From Pseudomonadota bacterium (GTDB taxonomy: Bacteria; Pseudomonadota; Gammaproteobacteria; Steroidobacterales; Steroidobacteraceae): DNA of 6,383 bases. The notes under the pieces are model-generated. The model made no database searches and was not told where the DNA came from. It saw only the letters and a list, made by a program, of their open reading frames with translations. The position numbers and the translations under genes are program-made. Positions within the stretch are counted from its first letter, which is position 1. Every line of letters begins with the position of its first letter. Location of the stretch: assembly GCA_021826035.1 (NCBI GenBank), contig JAKBBE010000064.1, positions 7,793-14,175 of the forward strand. Reading direction: 5' to 3'. Positions 1 to 5,997 of this stretch are shown here, piece after piece.

Positions 1-248
1 AGGAGGACGTGAAAGTCACCTTCACCGACGGCGTGCTCACGATCCGGGGAGAGCGCAAGCAGCATAAGGAGGAGACGACGGAGAAGTATCACCGGGTCGA
101 GAATTACTACGGAAGCTTCAGCCGCGCGTTCTCGCTGCCGGAGAACATCAAGGCCGATGCCATCCGCTGCGACAGCCAGGACGGCGTGCTGAGTGTACAC
201 ATCCCCAAGGCCGAGCAGAAAAAGCCGCGGGAAATCACCATCCAGTAA
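1..248 (+). CDS. Hsp20 / alpha-crystallin family small heat-shock protein (5' end outside window)
   Basis: This is an ATP-independent holdase chaperone of the cytoplasm. Members of the family form oligomers that bind unfolding proteins and pass them to DnaK and ClpB. The reading frame is already open at base 3 (Glu-Asp-Val-Lys), so the GTG at base 9 is an internal valine and not the start. The visible 81 residues cover most of the alpha-crystallin domain. They include the DGVLTIRGER strand, the YHRVE...YGSFSRAFSLPE segment, and DGVLSVHIPK, which matches the family signature ending in G-V-L. The protein ends in EITIQ, giving the C-terminal I-x-I motif (I-T-I) that docks on neighbouring subunits. 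Family members are usually about 140-150 residues, so some 60 N-terminal residues lie to the left of the window. The gene converges on rhlE with an inverted repeat between them. Family assignment is very secure; the exact orthologue is not. Confidence 0.95.
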   Translation, partial: EDVKVTFTDGVLTIRGERKQHKEETTEKYHRVENYYGSFSRAFSLPENIKADAIRCDSQDGVLSVHIPKAEQKKPREITIQ

Positions 249-268
249 GGACAATGCCCCCGAACGAA

Positions 269-306
269 GCGGTCACGGCATGCGCTGGTGCGCATGCCGT
301 GACCGC
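269..306. terminator. Perfect 16-bp inverted repeat, likely bidirectional terminator
   Basis: The arms at 269-284 and 291-306 are perfect reverse complements, separated by the 6-nt loop CTGGTG. The repeat begins 20 bp after the Hsp20 stop codon and ends about 60 bp from the rhlE stop codon, so it lies between two convergent gene ends. That position suits a transcript-ending hairpin that serves both strands. Neither strand has a proper U-tract: the + strand has only GTCTTT about 12 bp downstream, and the - strand has none. It may therefore act as a 3'-end stabiliser, or as a terminator that needs help from Rho, rather than a classical intrinsic terminator. Confidence 0.55.
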
Positions 307-365
307 GCTGGGGGCCGTCTTTGAAGCAGACCGCGCGTCGCAGTCCGGCAGCGGTGTCAGCGCAC

Positions 366-1853
366 TCAGGCGCGACGCCAGCCTCCGTCGGTACCATCCC
401 GGCCGGCGGCCGGACGCGCGCCGTCCCGCCGCTCGCGTCCGACCCGCTGTTCCTGGCCTTGACCAGCGCCGCGGTGTGCTCCGTCAGTGCGTGACGGACC
501 GCCCGCGTGCTGGTGCGAACGCGGTTCGCCGCGGTGAGCGTCCGGGGCGCGCTGCGCGCCGTGCGGCGTGCGCGAGCGATCGCCGCCGCGACCGCGGCCC
601 GAGTTCTGTGTCGGCCGACGCCCGTCGCGGCGGGGGCCCTGCTGACCGTGGGCACTGCGAGTGTTGCCACCGGCACCATCGCGCCGGCCGGCGCTCGGGG
701 CAGGACGGTCCGGCTCGGCGGGCGTCGCGATGATCGCGAACTTCGGCACCGCTGCCGCCGGGATCGGCGTGCGCAGCAGCTTTTCGATGTCCCGCAGCAG
801 CGGCTCCTCGTCCGGCGAAACCAGCGAGACCGCCGCGCCGGCGGCGCCCGCCCGGGCCGTGCGGCCGATGCGGTGGACATAGTCCTCCGGCACGTTCGGC
901 AGCTCGTAGTTGACCACGTGGGGTAGCTCTTTGATGTCCAGGCCCCGCGCCGCGACTTCGGTTGCCACCAATGCCGTGATGCGCAGTCCCTTGAAGTCCG
1001 CCAGCGCGCGCACGCGTGCCGCCTGACTCTTGTTGCCGTGGATGGCCGCCGCCGCGATGCCAGCGCCCTCGAGCTGCTTGGCCAGTCGGTTCGCACCGTG
1101 CTTGGTGCGCGTGAACACCAGCACCTGCTGCCAGTTGCCCTCCTGGATCAGATGCGCCAGCAGGTGACGCTTGCTGTCCTTCGGCACCCGGTACAGCGAC
1201 TGGGTGACCCGTTCGGCCGTGGAATTGCGGCTCGCGACCTCGACGGCCACCGGATCGTGCAGGAACCGTTGGGCGAGCGCACGGATGTCATCCGAATAGG
1301 TCGCCGAGAACATCAGGTTCTGGCGCCGGGGCGGCAACAGCTTCAGCACGCGGCGGATCGCCGGGATGAATCCCATGTCGAGCATCCGGTCTGCCTCGTC
1401 GAGCACGAACCAGCCAACGCGGCTCAGATCGAGCGCGCGCTGCTCGCTGAGATCGAGCAGCCGACCCGGCGTGGCGATGAGCAGATCGCAACCGCGGCGC
1501 AGCTGGTCGATCTGCGGATTGATGCCGACGCCGCCGAACACCACGGCGGTGCGCAGCTGCAGGTACCGGCCGTAGCCGGCGGCGTTGTCGGCCACCTGCG
1601 CGGCGAGCTCGCGCGTCGGCGTGAGCACCAGGGCGCGCGGCGGGCCGGAGCCGGTTCCGCGCGAGAGGTGCTCGAGGATCGGCAACACGAATGCGGCCGT
1701 CTTGCCGGTGCCAGTCTGGGCTCCGGCGAGCACGTCACGGCCGCTGAGAATGGCGGGAATCGTCCCCGCCTGGATGGGGGTCGGCTCGGTGTAGCCCTTC
1801 TCGGCCACCGCGCGCAGCAGCTCGGGCCGCAGCCCGAGAGTAGAAAACGACAT
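366..1853 (-). CDS. rhlE: RhlE-type DEAD-box ATP-dependent RNA helicase
   Basis: This 495-residue cytoplasmic helicase unwinds short RNA duplexes using ATP. RhlE proteins act in ribosome assembly and RNA turnover, often under cold stress. All the core motifs are present: Q motif GYTEPTPIQ (20-28), Walker A AQTGTGKT (45-52), PTREL (79-83), TPGR (128-131), DEAD (152-155), SAT (183-185), motif IV VLVFTRT (244-250), motif [12 protein letters not shown] (297-307) and motif [12 protein letters not shown] (327-336). HGNKSQ (272-277) and [14 protein letters not shown] are typical of RhlE. Motif V has Glu where Asp is usual (ATD), and motif VI has RTAR where RTGR is common; both are conservative. From about residue 375 the protein becomes a Gly/Arg/His/Gln-rich, strongly basic and probably disordered tail of about 120 residues, likely for RNA binding. 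The start is supported by AGAGG five bases upstream and by the conserved MSFSTLGL opening. It is divergent from uup. Confidence 0.95.
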   Translation of the reverse strand: MSFSTLGLRPELLRAVAEKGYTEPTPIQAGTIPAILSGRDVLAGAQTGTGKTAAFVLPILEHLSRGTGSGPPRALVLTPTRELAAQVADNAAGYGRYLQLRTAVVFGGVGINPQIDQLRRGCDLLIATPGRLLDLSEQRALDLSRVGWFVLDEADRMLDMGFIPAIRRVLKLLPPRRQNLMFSATYSDDIRALAQRFLHDPVAVEVASRNSTAERVTQSLYRVPKDSKRHLLAHLIQEGNWQQVLVFTRTKHGANRLAKQLEGAGIAAAAIHGNKSQAARVRALADFKGLRITALVATEVAARGLDIKELPHVVNYELPNVPEDYVHRIGRTARAGAAGAAVSLVSPDEEPLLRDIEKLLRTPIPAAAVPKFAIIATPAEPDRPAPSAGRRDGAGGNTRSAHGQQGPRRDGRRPTQNSGRGRGGDRSRTPHGAQRAPDAHRGEPRSHQHAGGPSRTDGAHRGAGQGQEQRVGRERRDGARPAAGRDGTDGGWRRA

Positions 1854-1858
1854 GAATA

Positions 1859-1863
1859 CCTCT
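1859..1863 (-). promoter_or_regulatory. Ribosome binding site of rhlE
   Basis: The minus strand reads AGAGG, then TATTC, then the ATG at 1853-1851. The 5-base spacing fits a Shine-Dalgarno sequence and supports this ATG as the start codon. Confidence 0.65.
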
Positions 1864-2026
1864 GTGAGTCTGTCTCGCGCGTACGGCCGGCCGCCCGCTG
1901 CGGCAGAGCCGGCGGACAGACCTGGTTTTCAGGCCGTGGCGGTCGAAGCGAGGATGGTGTGGGAATCGAAGCGAAGCCGGAATGGCTTGACCGCGAGCGA
2001 GGCAGGCGCAGACCGCTTGGCGCCTG

Positions 2027-2032
2027 TATAGT
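2027..2032 (+). promoter_or_regulatory. Candidate -10 element for uup
   Basis: TATAGT, one mismatch from the consensus, lies 61 bp upstream of the uup start codon. No good -35 is present at the right distance: the sequence 17 bp upstream is AGGCGC. A good TTGACC at 1987-1992 is 34 bp away, too far to pair with it. The element mirrors the TATAGT read on the other strand at 2050-2045, so it could instead be half of an operator. Confidence 0.2.
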
Positions 2033-2044
2033 CTTGCGCCGCGC

Positions 2045-2073
2045 ACTATACCGATCCGCCGCCCGCCAGTCCA
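2045..2073 (-). promoter_or_regulatory. Candidate sigma-70 promoter for rhlE
   Basis: On the minus strand, TGGACT (2073-2068, four of six matches to TTGACA) is followed by exactly 17 bases and then TATAGT (2050-2045, five of six matches to TATAAT). Transcription would begin near 2038, which leaves a 5' leader of roughly 185 nt before the rhlE start codon. Long leaders are known for cold-regulated mRNAs, but no such control is shown here. The -10 element is one arm of a dyad (2026-2051). This is a prediction from consensus match only. Confidence 0.35.
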
Positions 2074-2093
2074 TTGTTATTCGACCTCACGAG

Positions 2094-3944
2094 ATGTCCC
2101 TGATCACACTTCGCGATGCGCAGCTCGCCTTCGGGGAGCGCGCCCTGCTCGATGGCGCCCAGCTGAGCCTGCAGGCCGGCGAGCGGCTCGGATTCATCGG
2201 CCGCAACGGCACCGGCAAGTCGACGGTGTTGAAGGTGATGGCTGGGATCCAGTCCCTCGACGAGGGAGAAATCCAGCGCCGCTCCGGGCTGCGCAGCGCC
2301 TTCGTCGAGCAGGAGCCGCTGCTGCCGCCGGCTGCCACGGTGCGCGACAGCCTGCTCGAGCGGGCGCGCACCGTGGCGCATGCCTCGGCCTGCTCGGCCG
2401 AGGAGTTGCATGGCGCTGACCGGGAGCGCTGGCAGCTGCAGTCGCGCCTGGCGGAGCTGCTGCAGCGCTTCGGACTGCACGGCGGGGAAGATCCCTCGAG
2501 CTGTTCCGGGGGCGAGCGCAAGCGCGCGGCGCTGGCGCTCGCCTTCGCTTCCTCGCCGGAACTGCTGCTGCTCGATGAGCCGACCAACCATCTCGACATC
2601 GAGGGCATCGGCATCCTGGAGGAGTTCGCGCAGAAGGCGCCGGCGGCGCTGATCGTCACGCATGACCGGACCTTTCTCGACCGCATCGCCACCCGCATCA
2701 TCGAGCTCGACCGCGGCGTGATCCGCTCCTACCCCGGGAACTTCGCTGCCTACGAGAACCGCCGCGACCAGGAAGTCCTCGCCGAGGATCTCGCCCGGCG
2801 TCGCTTCGAGAAGTTCTGGCAGCAGGAGGAGGTCTGGATCCGCAAGGGCGTCGAGGCGCGGCGCACGCGCAACGAGGGACGCGTGCGGCGACTCGAGCAA
2901 CTGCGCCAGGAACGCCTGGAGCGCCGCGACCGCATCGGCAGCGTCCGCCTCGCCCTCGATGCCGGGGAGCGCTCCGGCCGACTGGTCGCGGAGCTGACCG
3001 ACGTCGGGCAGTCCTTCGCCGGCCGCGTGCTGATCGAGGGCTTCTCCACCCGCATCATGCGCGGTGACCGCGTTGGATTGATCGGTTCGAACGGGGCCGG
3101 CAAGACCACGCTGCTGCGCATCATCCTCGGCCAACTCACCCCGGAGCGCGGCACGGTACGGCTCGGCACCAACCTGCAGGTGGCTTACTTCGATCAGATG
3201 CGTGAGCAGCTCGACCCGCAGGCCACGCTCGCCGAGGCGATCAGTCCCGGCTCGGACTGGATCACGATCGGCACCGAGCGCAAGCACATCATGACTTACC
3301 TCGGCGACTTCCTGTTTCCGACGCACCGGGCCGGCTCTCCGGTGCGGATGCTCTCCGGCGGGGAGCGGAACCGGTTGTTCCTGGCACGTCTGTTCGCACG
3401 ACCCGCGAATCTGCTGGTGCTCGACGAGCCGACCAACGACCTGGACATCGACTCGCTCGAGCTGCTCGAGCAGCGGCTGCAGGACTACCCGGGCACGCTG
3501 CTGCTGGTCAGCCACGACCGGCGGTTTCTGGACAATGTCGTCACCCAGACATTTGCCGCCGAGGGCGCGGGACGCTGGGGAACCTATGTGGGCGGCTACA
3601 GCGACTGGGTGCGCCAGAGACCGCAACCGCCGCCCGGGCGCGCGCGGGCGACACCGGAAGGCGCCGCGCCGGGCGAGCCGGCGCCGGCGCCCCAGCGGCG
3701 GCCGAGCCGTCCGGGGCGCCTCAGCTACATGGAAGGCCGGGAACTGGCAGCGCTGCCCGGTCAGATCGAAACGCTCGAGCACGAGCAGACCGAGATCGTC
3801 GAGCGCATGGGCGAGCCGGCCTATTCCGCCGCAGGCCTGGAGCGGATGCAGGCCGACGGCGCGCGCCTGCTAGAGATCGCCACGACGCTCGAACGGCTGT
3901 ACGCACGATGGGAGACGCTCGAGGCCCAGCTCAACGTCAGCTAA
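2094..3944 (+). CDS. uup: Uup-type ABC-F family ATPase
   Basis: This is a 616-residue soluble protein with two ABC ATPase domains and no membrane segment. ABC-F proteins bind the ribosome. E. coli Uup also binds DNA, affects precise transposon excision and is linked genetically to BipA. Domain 1 has Walker A GRNGTGKST (36-44), signature SCSGGER (136-142), Walker B LLLLDEPTNHLD (157-168) and switch His190. Domain 2 has Walker A GSNGAGKTT (331-339), signature LSGGERN (420-426), Walker B LLVLDEPTNDLD (440-451) and switch His474. The linker (about 225-285) holds QEEVWIRKGVEARRTRNEGR, the Uup hallmark. After a Pro/Ala/Arg-rich spacer (about 508-542), the C-terminal domain (about 543-616) looks like the Uup coiled coil. 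The size is close to E. coli Uup (about 635). The frame is open far upstream, but the ATG at 2094 gives MSLI, as in E. coli. No clear Shine-Dalgarno precedes it. The first signature has Cys137 where Leu is usual. Confidence 0.95.
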   Translation: MSLITLRDAQLAFGERALLDGAQLSLQAGERLGFIGRNGTGKSTVLKVMAGIQSLDEGEIQRRSGLRSAFVEQEPLLPPAATVRDSLLERARTVAHASACSAEELHGADRERWQLQSRLAELLQRFGLHGGEDPSSCSGGERKRAALALAFASSPELLLLDEPTNHLDIEGIGILEEFAQKAPAALIVTHDRTFLDRIATRIIELDRGVIRSYPGNFAAYENRRDQEVLAEDLARRRFEKFWQQEEVWIRKGVEARRTRNEGRVRRLEQLRQERLERRDRIGSVRLALDAGERSGRLVAELTDVGQSFAGRVLIEGFSTRIMRGDRVGLIGSNGAGKTTLLRIILGQLTPERGTVRLGTNLQVAYFDQMREQLDPQATLAEAISPGSDWITIGTERKHIMTYLGDFLFPTHRAGSPVRMLSGGERNRLFLARLFARPANLLVLDEPTNDLDIDSLELLEQRLQDYPGTLLLVSHDRRFLDNVVTQTFAAEGAGRWGTYVGGYSDWVRQRPQPPPGRARATPEGAAPGEPAPAPQRRPSRPGRLSYMEGRELAALPGQIETLEHEQTEIVERMGEPAYSAAGLERMQADGARLLEIATTLERLYARWETLEAQLNVS

Positions 3945-4061
3945 GCCGACCGGACGGACCTGCCCCTCAACGCTGCATCTTCGTGCCCGGAAAGCGCCTC
4001 GGGACCGGGTGGGTCCGCGCGGCGGCACGCTGCCCGGCACGAGTTTCACGCAGGAGGCCTG

Positions 4062-4196
4062 ATGCCCGGCGCGCCGGTCACGGCCACGACCCAGCGAACG
4101 GCGCAACCGTACGCCGCGATCCACATCGCCCGCCACGGCTGCGCAGAAGCTTCCCGGGTGCTGCTCGGAGCCGCTTGTCGGCCGCAGGCCGCTTAG
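4062..4196 (+). CDS. Possible small ORF (44 codons) with strong Shine-Dalgarno
   Basis: AGGAGG at 4052-4057 lies four bases before an ATG that opens a 44-residue frame ending in TAG. The translation starts MPGAPVTATTQRTAQPYAAI and ends GAACRPQAA. It has two cysteines, no evident signal peptide or membrane segment, and matches no family I know. It lies 117 bp after uup and 118 bp before the regulator gene. A leader peptide or short regulatory protein is possible. A purine-rich hexamer upstream of a chance ATG is the simpler alternative. It is reported because this is the best Shine-Dalgarno in the window. Confidence 0.22.
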   Translation: MPGAPVTATTQRTAQPYAAIHIARHGCAEASRVLLGAACRPQAA

Positions 4197-4290
4197 CCTA
4201 TCGTGGTGACAATCGTCCGCGTCGTGCGGCCCTGATGCGCGCCGACCGCGCGGTGTCACGCGGGAAAGGTCACGGCATTGCGCCCGTGGC

Positions 4291-4314
4291 GATATAGCTG
4301 TCGAGATCGCTGTC
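4291..4314 (+). repeat. Tandem 12-bp direct repeat abutting the regulator start codon
   Basis: GATATAGCTGTC (4291-4302) is followed directly by GAGATCGCTGTC (4303-4314), and the two agree at 10 of 12 positions. The second copy ends immediately before the ATG of the winged-helix regulator. Regulators of the OmpR/CadC fold often bind direct repeats, so an autoregulatory site is possible. The repeat may also be chance. It occupies the place where a Shine-Dalgarno would be expected, and none is evident. Confidence 0.25.
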
Positions 4315-5358
4315 ATGGGTACAACGCCGAGGCAGAACTCGAACTCCGGACCCCACTGCCGCGCGACACATTACGCCATCGGCGATCTGCGCATTGATAT
4401 CGGCCGGCAGCGGGTGACGCGCGGTGAGGCGGTGATCGCGCTGCCGAAGCTATCGTTCAACCTGCTCGTGACGCTGGCGCGCGCCGCCCCGGATCTGCTC
4501 TCGTGCGAGGAGCTGCTGGAACAGGTCTGGCCGCAGGCTGTCGTCAACCCCGAAACCGTCAATCAGCGTGTACGACTGCTGCGGGCCGCCCTGGGAGACG
4601 ATGCGTGCAGCCCGCGCTACATCGAGGGCCTGCGCGGCCGAGGATACCGGCTGATTCCGCCGGTGCATTGCGAATCCGGCGAATCACCCGACCCGGATCC
4701 GGTCAACGAAGAGCCGGCCATAGGCGCGGTCGCGAGGCACCCCGCTGCAGGTGCCGGCGAGGCACAGGAGCCTGCCGAGGTCAGTGCGACAGTCGCGACG
4801 CACCCACCGCGTCCGTCCCGTTCAACACCGACGGTTGCTCTGTGGCTGTCGGGCCTCATCGTCACCCTCATTGCGGTGACCTCAAGCGTCTGGGCCCTGC
4901 GCAACGCGTCCATGCCGAGCGCCGCCACGGACCTCGCAGGCCACGCGAGTCGGCCGCTGGTCGTGGCCGTTCTGCCCTTCCAGAATCTCAGTCCGACTGC
5001 GAACGACGGCTATATTGCCCTCGGCATCACCGATGCCGTGCGGCATAGGCTGGCGAGTGTTCCGCAGCTGATTGTCGTGGCCCGCGCGGCGTCGCTCGCG
5101 GGGGCCGCCTCTGCGCCGAGCGCGCTCGAGGCAGGACGCCTCCTCGCGGCCCGTTATGTCGTCGAGGGCAGCACCCAGCGCCGGCAGAACAGGCTGAGGG
5201 TCACGACGCAACTGATCGATGCCCAAGCGAATCGCGTGATCTGGTCACTCAAGCTCGAGCGCAGGGTGGATGCGCTTTTCGAGGTTCAGGATGAAGTCGC
5301 GGAGCAGGTTTCGCATCGGTTCGACGTGATGCGCCAGCGACGCGCCGCGGGATCCTGA
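4315..5358 (+). CDS. CadC/ToxR-like membrane-anchored transcriptional regulator with C-terminal TolB-like domain
   Basis: This 347-residue protein is probably a one-component regulator that senses outside the cytoplasm and binds DNA inside. Residues about 20-117 form an OmpR/CadC-type winged helix: YAIGDLRIDIGRQRV opens it, ELLEQVWPQAVVNPETVNQR and VRLLRAALGDD span the recognition region, and YIEGLRGRGYRL closes it. A Pro/Ala/Glu-rich linker (about 118-170) leads to one membrane helix (about 172-194, WLSGLIVTLIAVTSSVWAL). The outer part (about 213-338) resembles the TolB-like domain common in such regulators: VVAVLPFQNLSP, GITDAVRHRLASVPQLIVVAR, YVVEGSTQR, LRVTTQLIDAQANRVIW and FEVQDEVAEQV. 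Related proteins usually continue with TPR repeats for several hundred residues, but this one stops about ten residues after the domain. No frame just downstream resumes a TPR. The ATG at 4315 is chosen because no other Met precedes the domain; its Shine-Dalgarno is weak. The target genes are unknown. Confidence 0.85.
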   Translation: MGTTPRQNSNSGPHCRATHYAIGDLRIDIGRQRVTRGEAVIALPKLSFNLLVTLARAAPDLLSCEELLEQVWPQAVVNPETVNQRVRLLRAALGDDACSPRYIEGLRGRGYRLIPPVHCESGESPDPDPVNEEPAIGAVARHPAAGAGEAQEPAEVSATVATHPPRPSRSTPTVALWLSGLIVTLIAVTSSVWALRNASMPSAATDLAGHASRPLVVAVLPFQNLSPTANDGYIALGITDAVRHRLASVPQLIVVARAASLAGAASAPSALEAGRLLAARYVVEGSTQRRQNRLRVTTQLIDAQANRVIWSLKLERRVDALFEVQDEVAEQVSHRFDVMRQRRAAGS

Positions 5359-5503
5359 CGGGCGTCGCAGTGCGGACCCAGCCGGTCCGTCGCACGAACC
5401 GGAATAGAACGTGTCGAGGCAATCGCCCGATCGGCGCCGCGAGGCCACTCGCCCCGGACCGACGATGGGATCCGCACAGTTGCGATGCGCGGTTCCGCAG
5501 AGC

Positions 5504-5537
5504 GCCCGGGCTGACCCGCTGCGGCGGGCGCCCGGGC
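5504..5537. terminator. GC-rich hairpin between convergent regulator and UrcA genes
   Basis: GCCCGGGC at 5504-5511 pairs with the same self-complementary octamer at 5530-5537. Inside this, CCCGC (5515-5519) pairs with GCGGG (5524-5528) around a TGCG loop. The result is one long stem with a small 3/1 internal loop. It lies between the regulator stop and the end of the UrcA gene, so it could end or protect transcripts from both sides. Neither strand has a U-tract, so intrinsic termination is uncertain. Confidence 0.4.
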
Positions 5538-5558
5538 AAGCGGTTGCCATGCAGTCGC

Positions 5559-5933
5559 TTAATAGACTGTGTGGTGGTGGGCCCTGCGAGCGTGCAGGAC
5601 CGACAAATCGTGATTACCCACCGAAGTCACGGCATGCTGGACCGACTGCGCACTGCAGTTTCGAAACTCGGTCAATTCATTGAGTGACGTTCCGCCCGAG
5701 TCTCCGCCGCACACGGTGGCCGCGGCGGTGACGATGCGCTGATAGAGCGTGGCGAGCCCGTCGGAATTGTGCAGATCGAGATCGGCGTAGCGCACCGTCA
5801 TGGATGGCGACTGGGCGAGAGTCGCTTCGTTCGCTCGACTGGGTGCCCAGGTCAAGGCGACGGCAGTTGCGACGGCAGCGGTCGTGATCAGGAGCCGGCG
5901 CAGAATGGGACGGAAGGATGAGGTCGATTTCAT
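5559..5933 (-). CDS. UrcA family exported protein
   Basis: This 124-residue protein is probably exported to the periplasm. Residues 1-34 look like a Sec signal peptide: a basic start with K2, R8, R12 and R13, then a hydrophobic core LLITTAAVATAVALTW, and a likely cut after APSRA. The mature part shows the UrcA pattern: MTVRYADLDLHNSDGLATLYQRI (45-67), then AAATVCGG and EFRNCSAQSVQHAV. Cys75 and Cys93 are placed as in the family and probably form a disulfide. UrcA-family proteins are short, secreted and of unknown biochemical function. The Met at 5933 is preferred over two in-frame Mets upstream (from 5954) because GGAG sits six bases before it and the signal peptide then starts properly. The last residues (HARRAHHHTVY) are His-rich and look unconserved. 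The gene is convergent with the regulator gene, and nothing else nearby suggests a partner. Confidence 0.85.
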   Translation of the reverse strand: MKSTSSFRPILRRLLITTAAVATAVALTWAPSRANEATLAQSPSMTVRYADLDLHNSDGLATLYQRIVTAAATVCGGDSGGTSLNELTEFRNCSAQSVQHAVTSVGNHDLSVLHARRAHHHTVY

Positions 5934-5939
5934 GACTGT

Positions 5940-5943
5940 CTCC
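5940..5943 (-). promoter_or_regulatory. Ribosome binding site deciding the UrcA-family start
   Basis: The minus strand reads GGAG (5943-5940), then six bases, then the ATG at 5933-5931. This favours that Met over the in-frame Mets further upstream, one of which overlaps the GGAG itself. Confidence 0.55.
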
Positions 5944-5966
5944 ATAAGCAGCAATTGAGGAGGCCG

Positions 5967-5997
5967 TTGACTCGAACCGAGAAGCTCAGCGAGTCAA
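5967..5997. promoter_or_regulatory. Dyad upstream of the UrcA-family gene, possible operator
   Basis: TTGACTCG (5967-5974) and CGAGTCAA (5990-5997) are perfect 8-bp inverted arms around a 15-bp centre. The centre can itself fold as GAG-AAG-CTC. The dyad lies about 34 to 64 bp upstream of the UrcA-family start codon, where an operator or promoter part would be expected. On the minus strand TTGACT (5997-5992) resembles a -35 box, but no good -10 follows at 16-18 bp. A binding site is an inference from symmetry and position. Confidence 0.3.

Larger units (their letters stand above)
3945..4314. other. 370-bp stretch between uup and the regulator gene
   Basis: No recognisable protein family appears in any of the six frames. 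The longer open frames on both strands here give arginine- and proline-rich translations typical of chance ORFs in GC-rich DNA. The stretch holds a 44-codon ORF with a strong Shine-Dalgarno (4062-4196) and a near-perfect tandem 12-bp repeat next to the regulator start (4291-4314). No convincing uup terminator was seen; GGACC/GGTCC at 4002-4016 forms only a 5-bp stem. Confidence 0.6.

Noticed and set aside
107..1096. Minus-strand frame of 329 codons overlapping rhlE and Hsp20
   Set aside because: It is rich in Arg, Ser and Ala with no recognisable motif, and is a frame shadow of the rhlE 3' half.
1038..2093. In-frame upstream extension of uup that would overlap the rhlE gene
   Set aside because: The frame is open only because it is antisense to GC-rich rhlE. 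The ATG at 2094 gives the conserved Uup N-terminus (MSLI), and nothing upstream looks like a domain.
2046..3782. Long minus-strand open frame (578 codons) opposite uup
   Set aside because: Its translation resembles no family and mirrors the codon structure of uup, whose full set of ABC motifs is on the + strand.
3870..4316. Minus-strand and + strand frames of about 130-150 codons in the uup-regulator gap
   Set aside because: Both give Arg/Pro-rich chance-like translations with no domain, signal peptide or good ribosome binding site.
273..5640. Shared GTCACGGCATGC 12-mer near 273 and 5625, with a similar string near 4270
   Set aside because: About one 12-mer match is expected by chance in a window this long and GC-rich, and the flanks do not match.
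5370..5687. + strand frame of 105 codons after the regulator, possibly a continuation with TPR repeats
   Set aside because: The translation has no TPR-like helices or spacing and overlaps the UrcA-family gene, which is clearly coded on the other strand.
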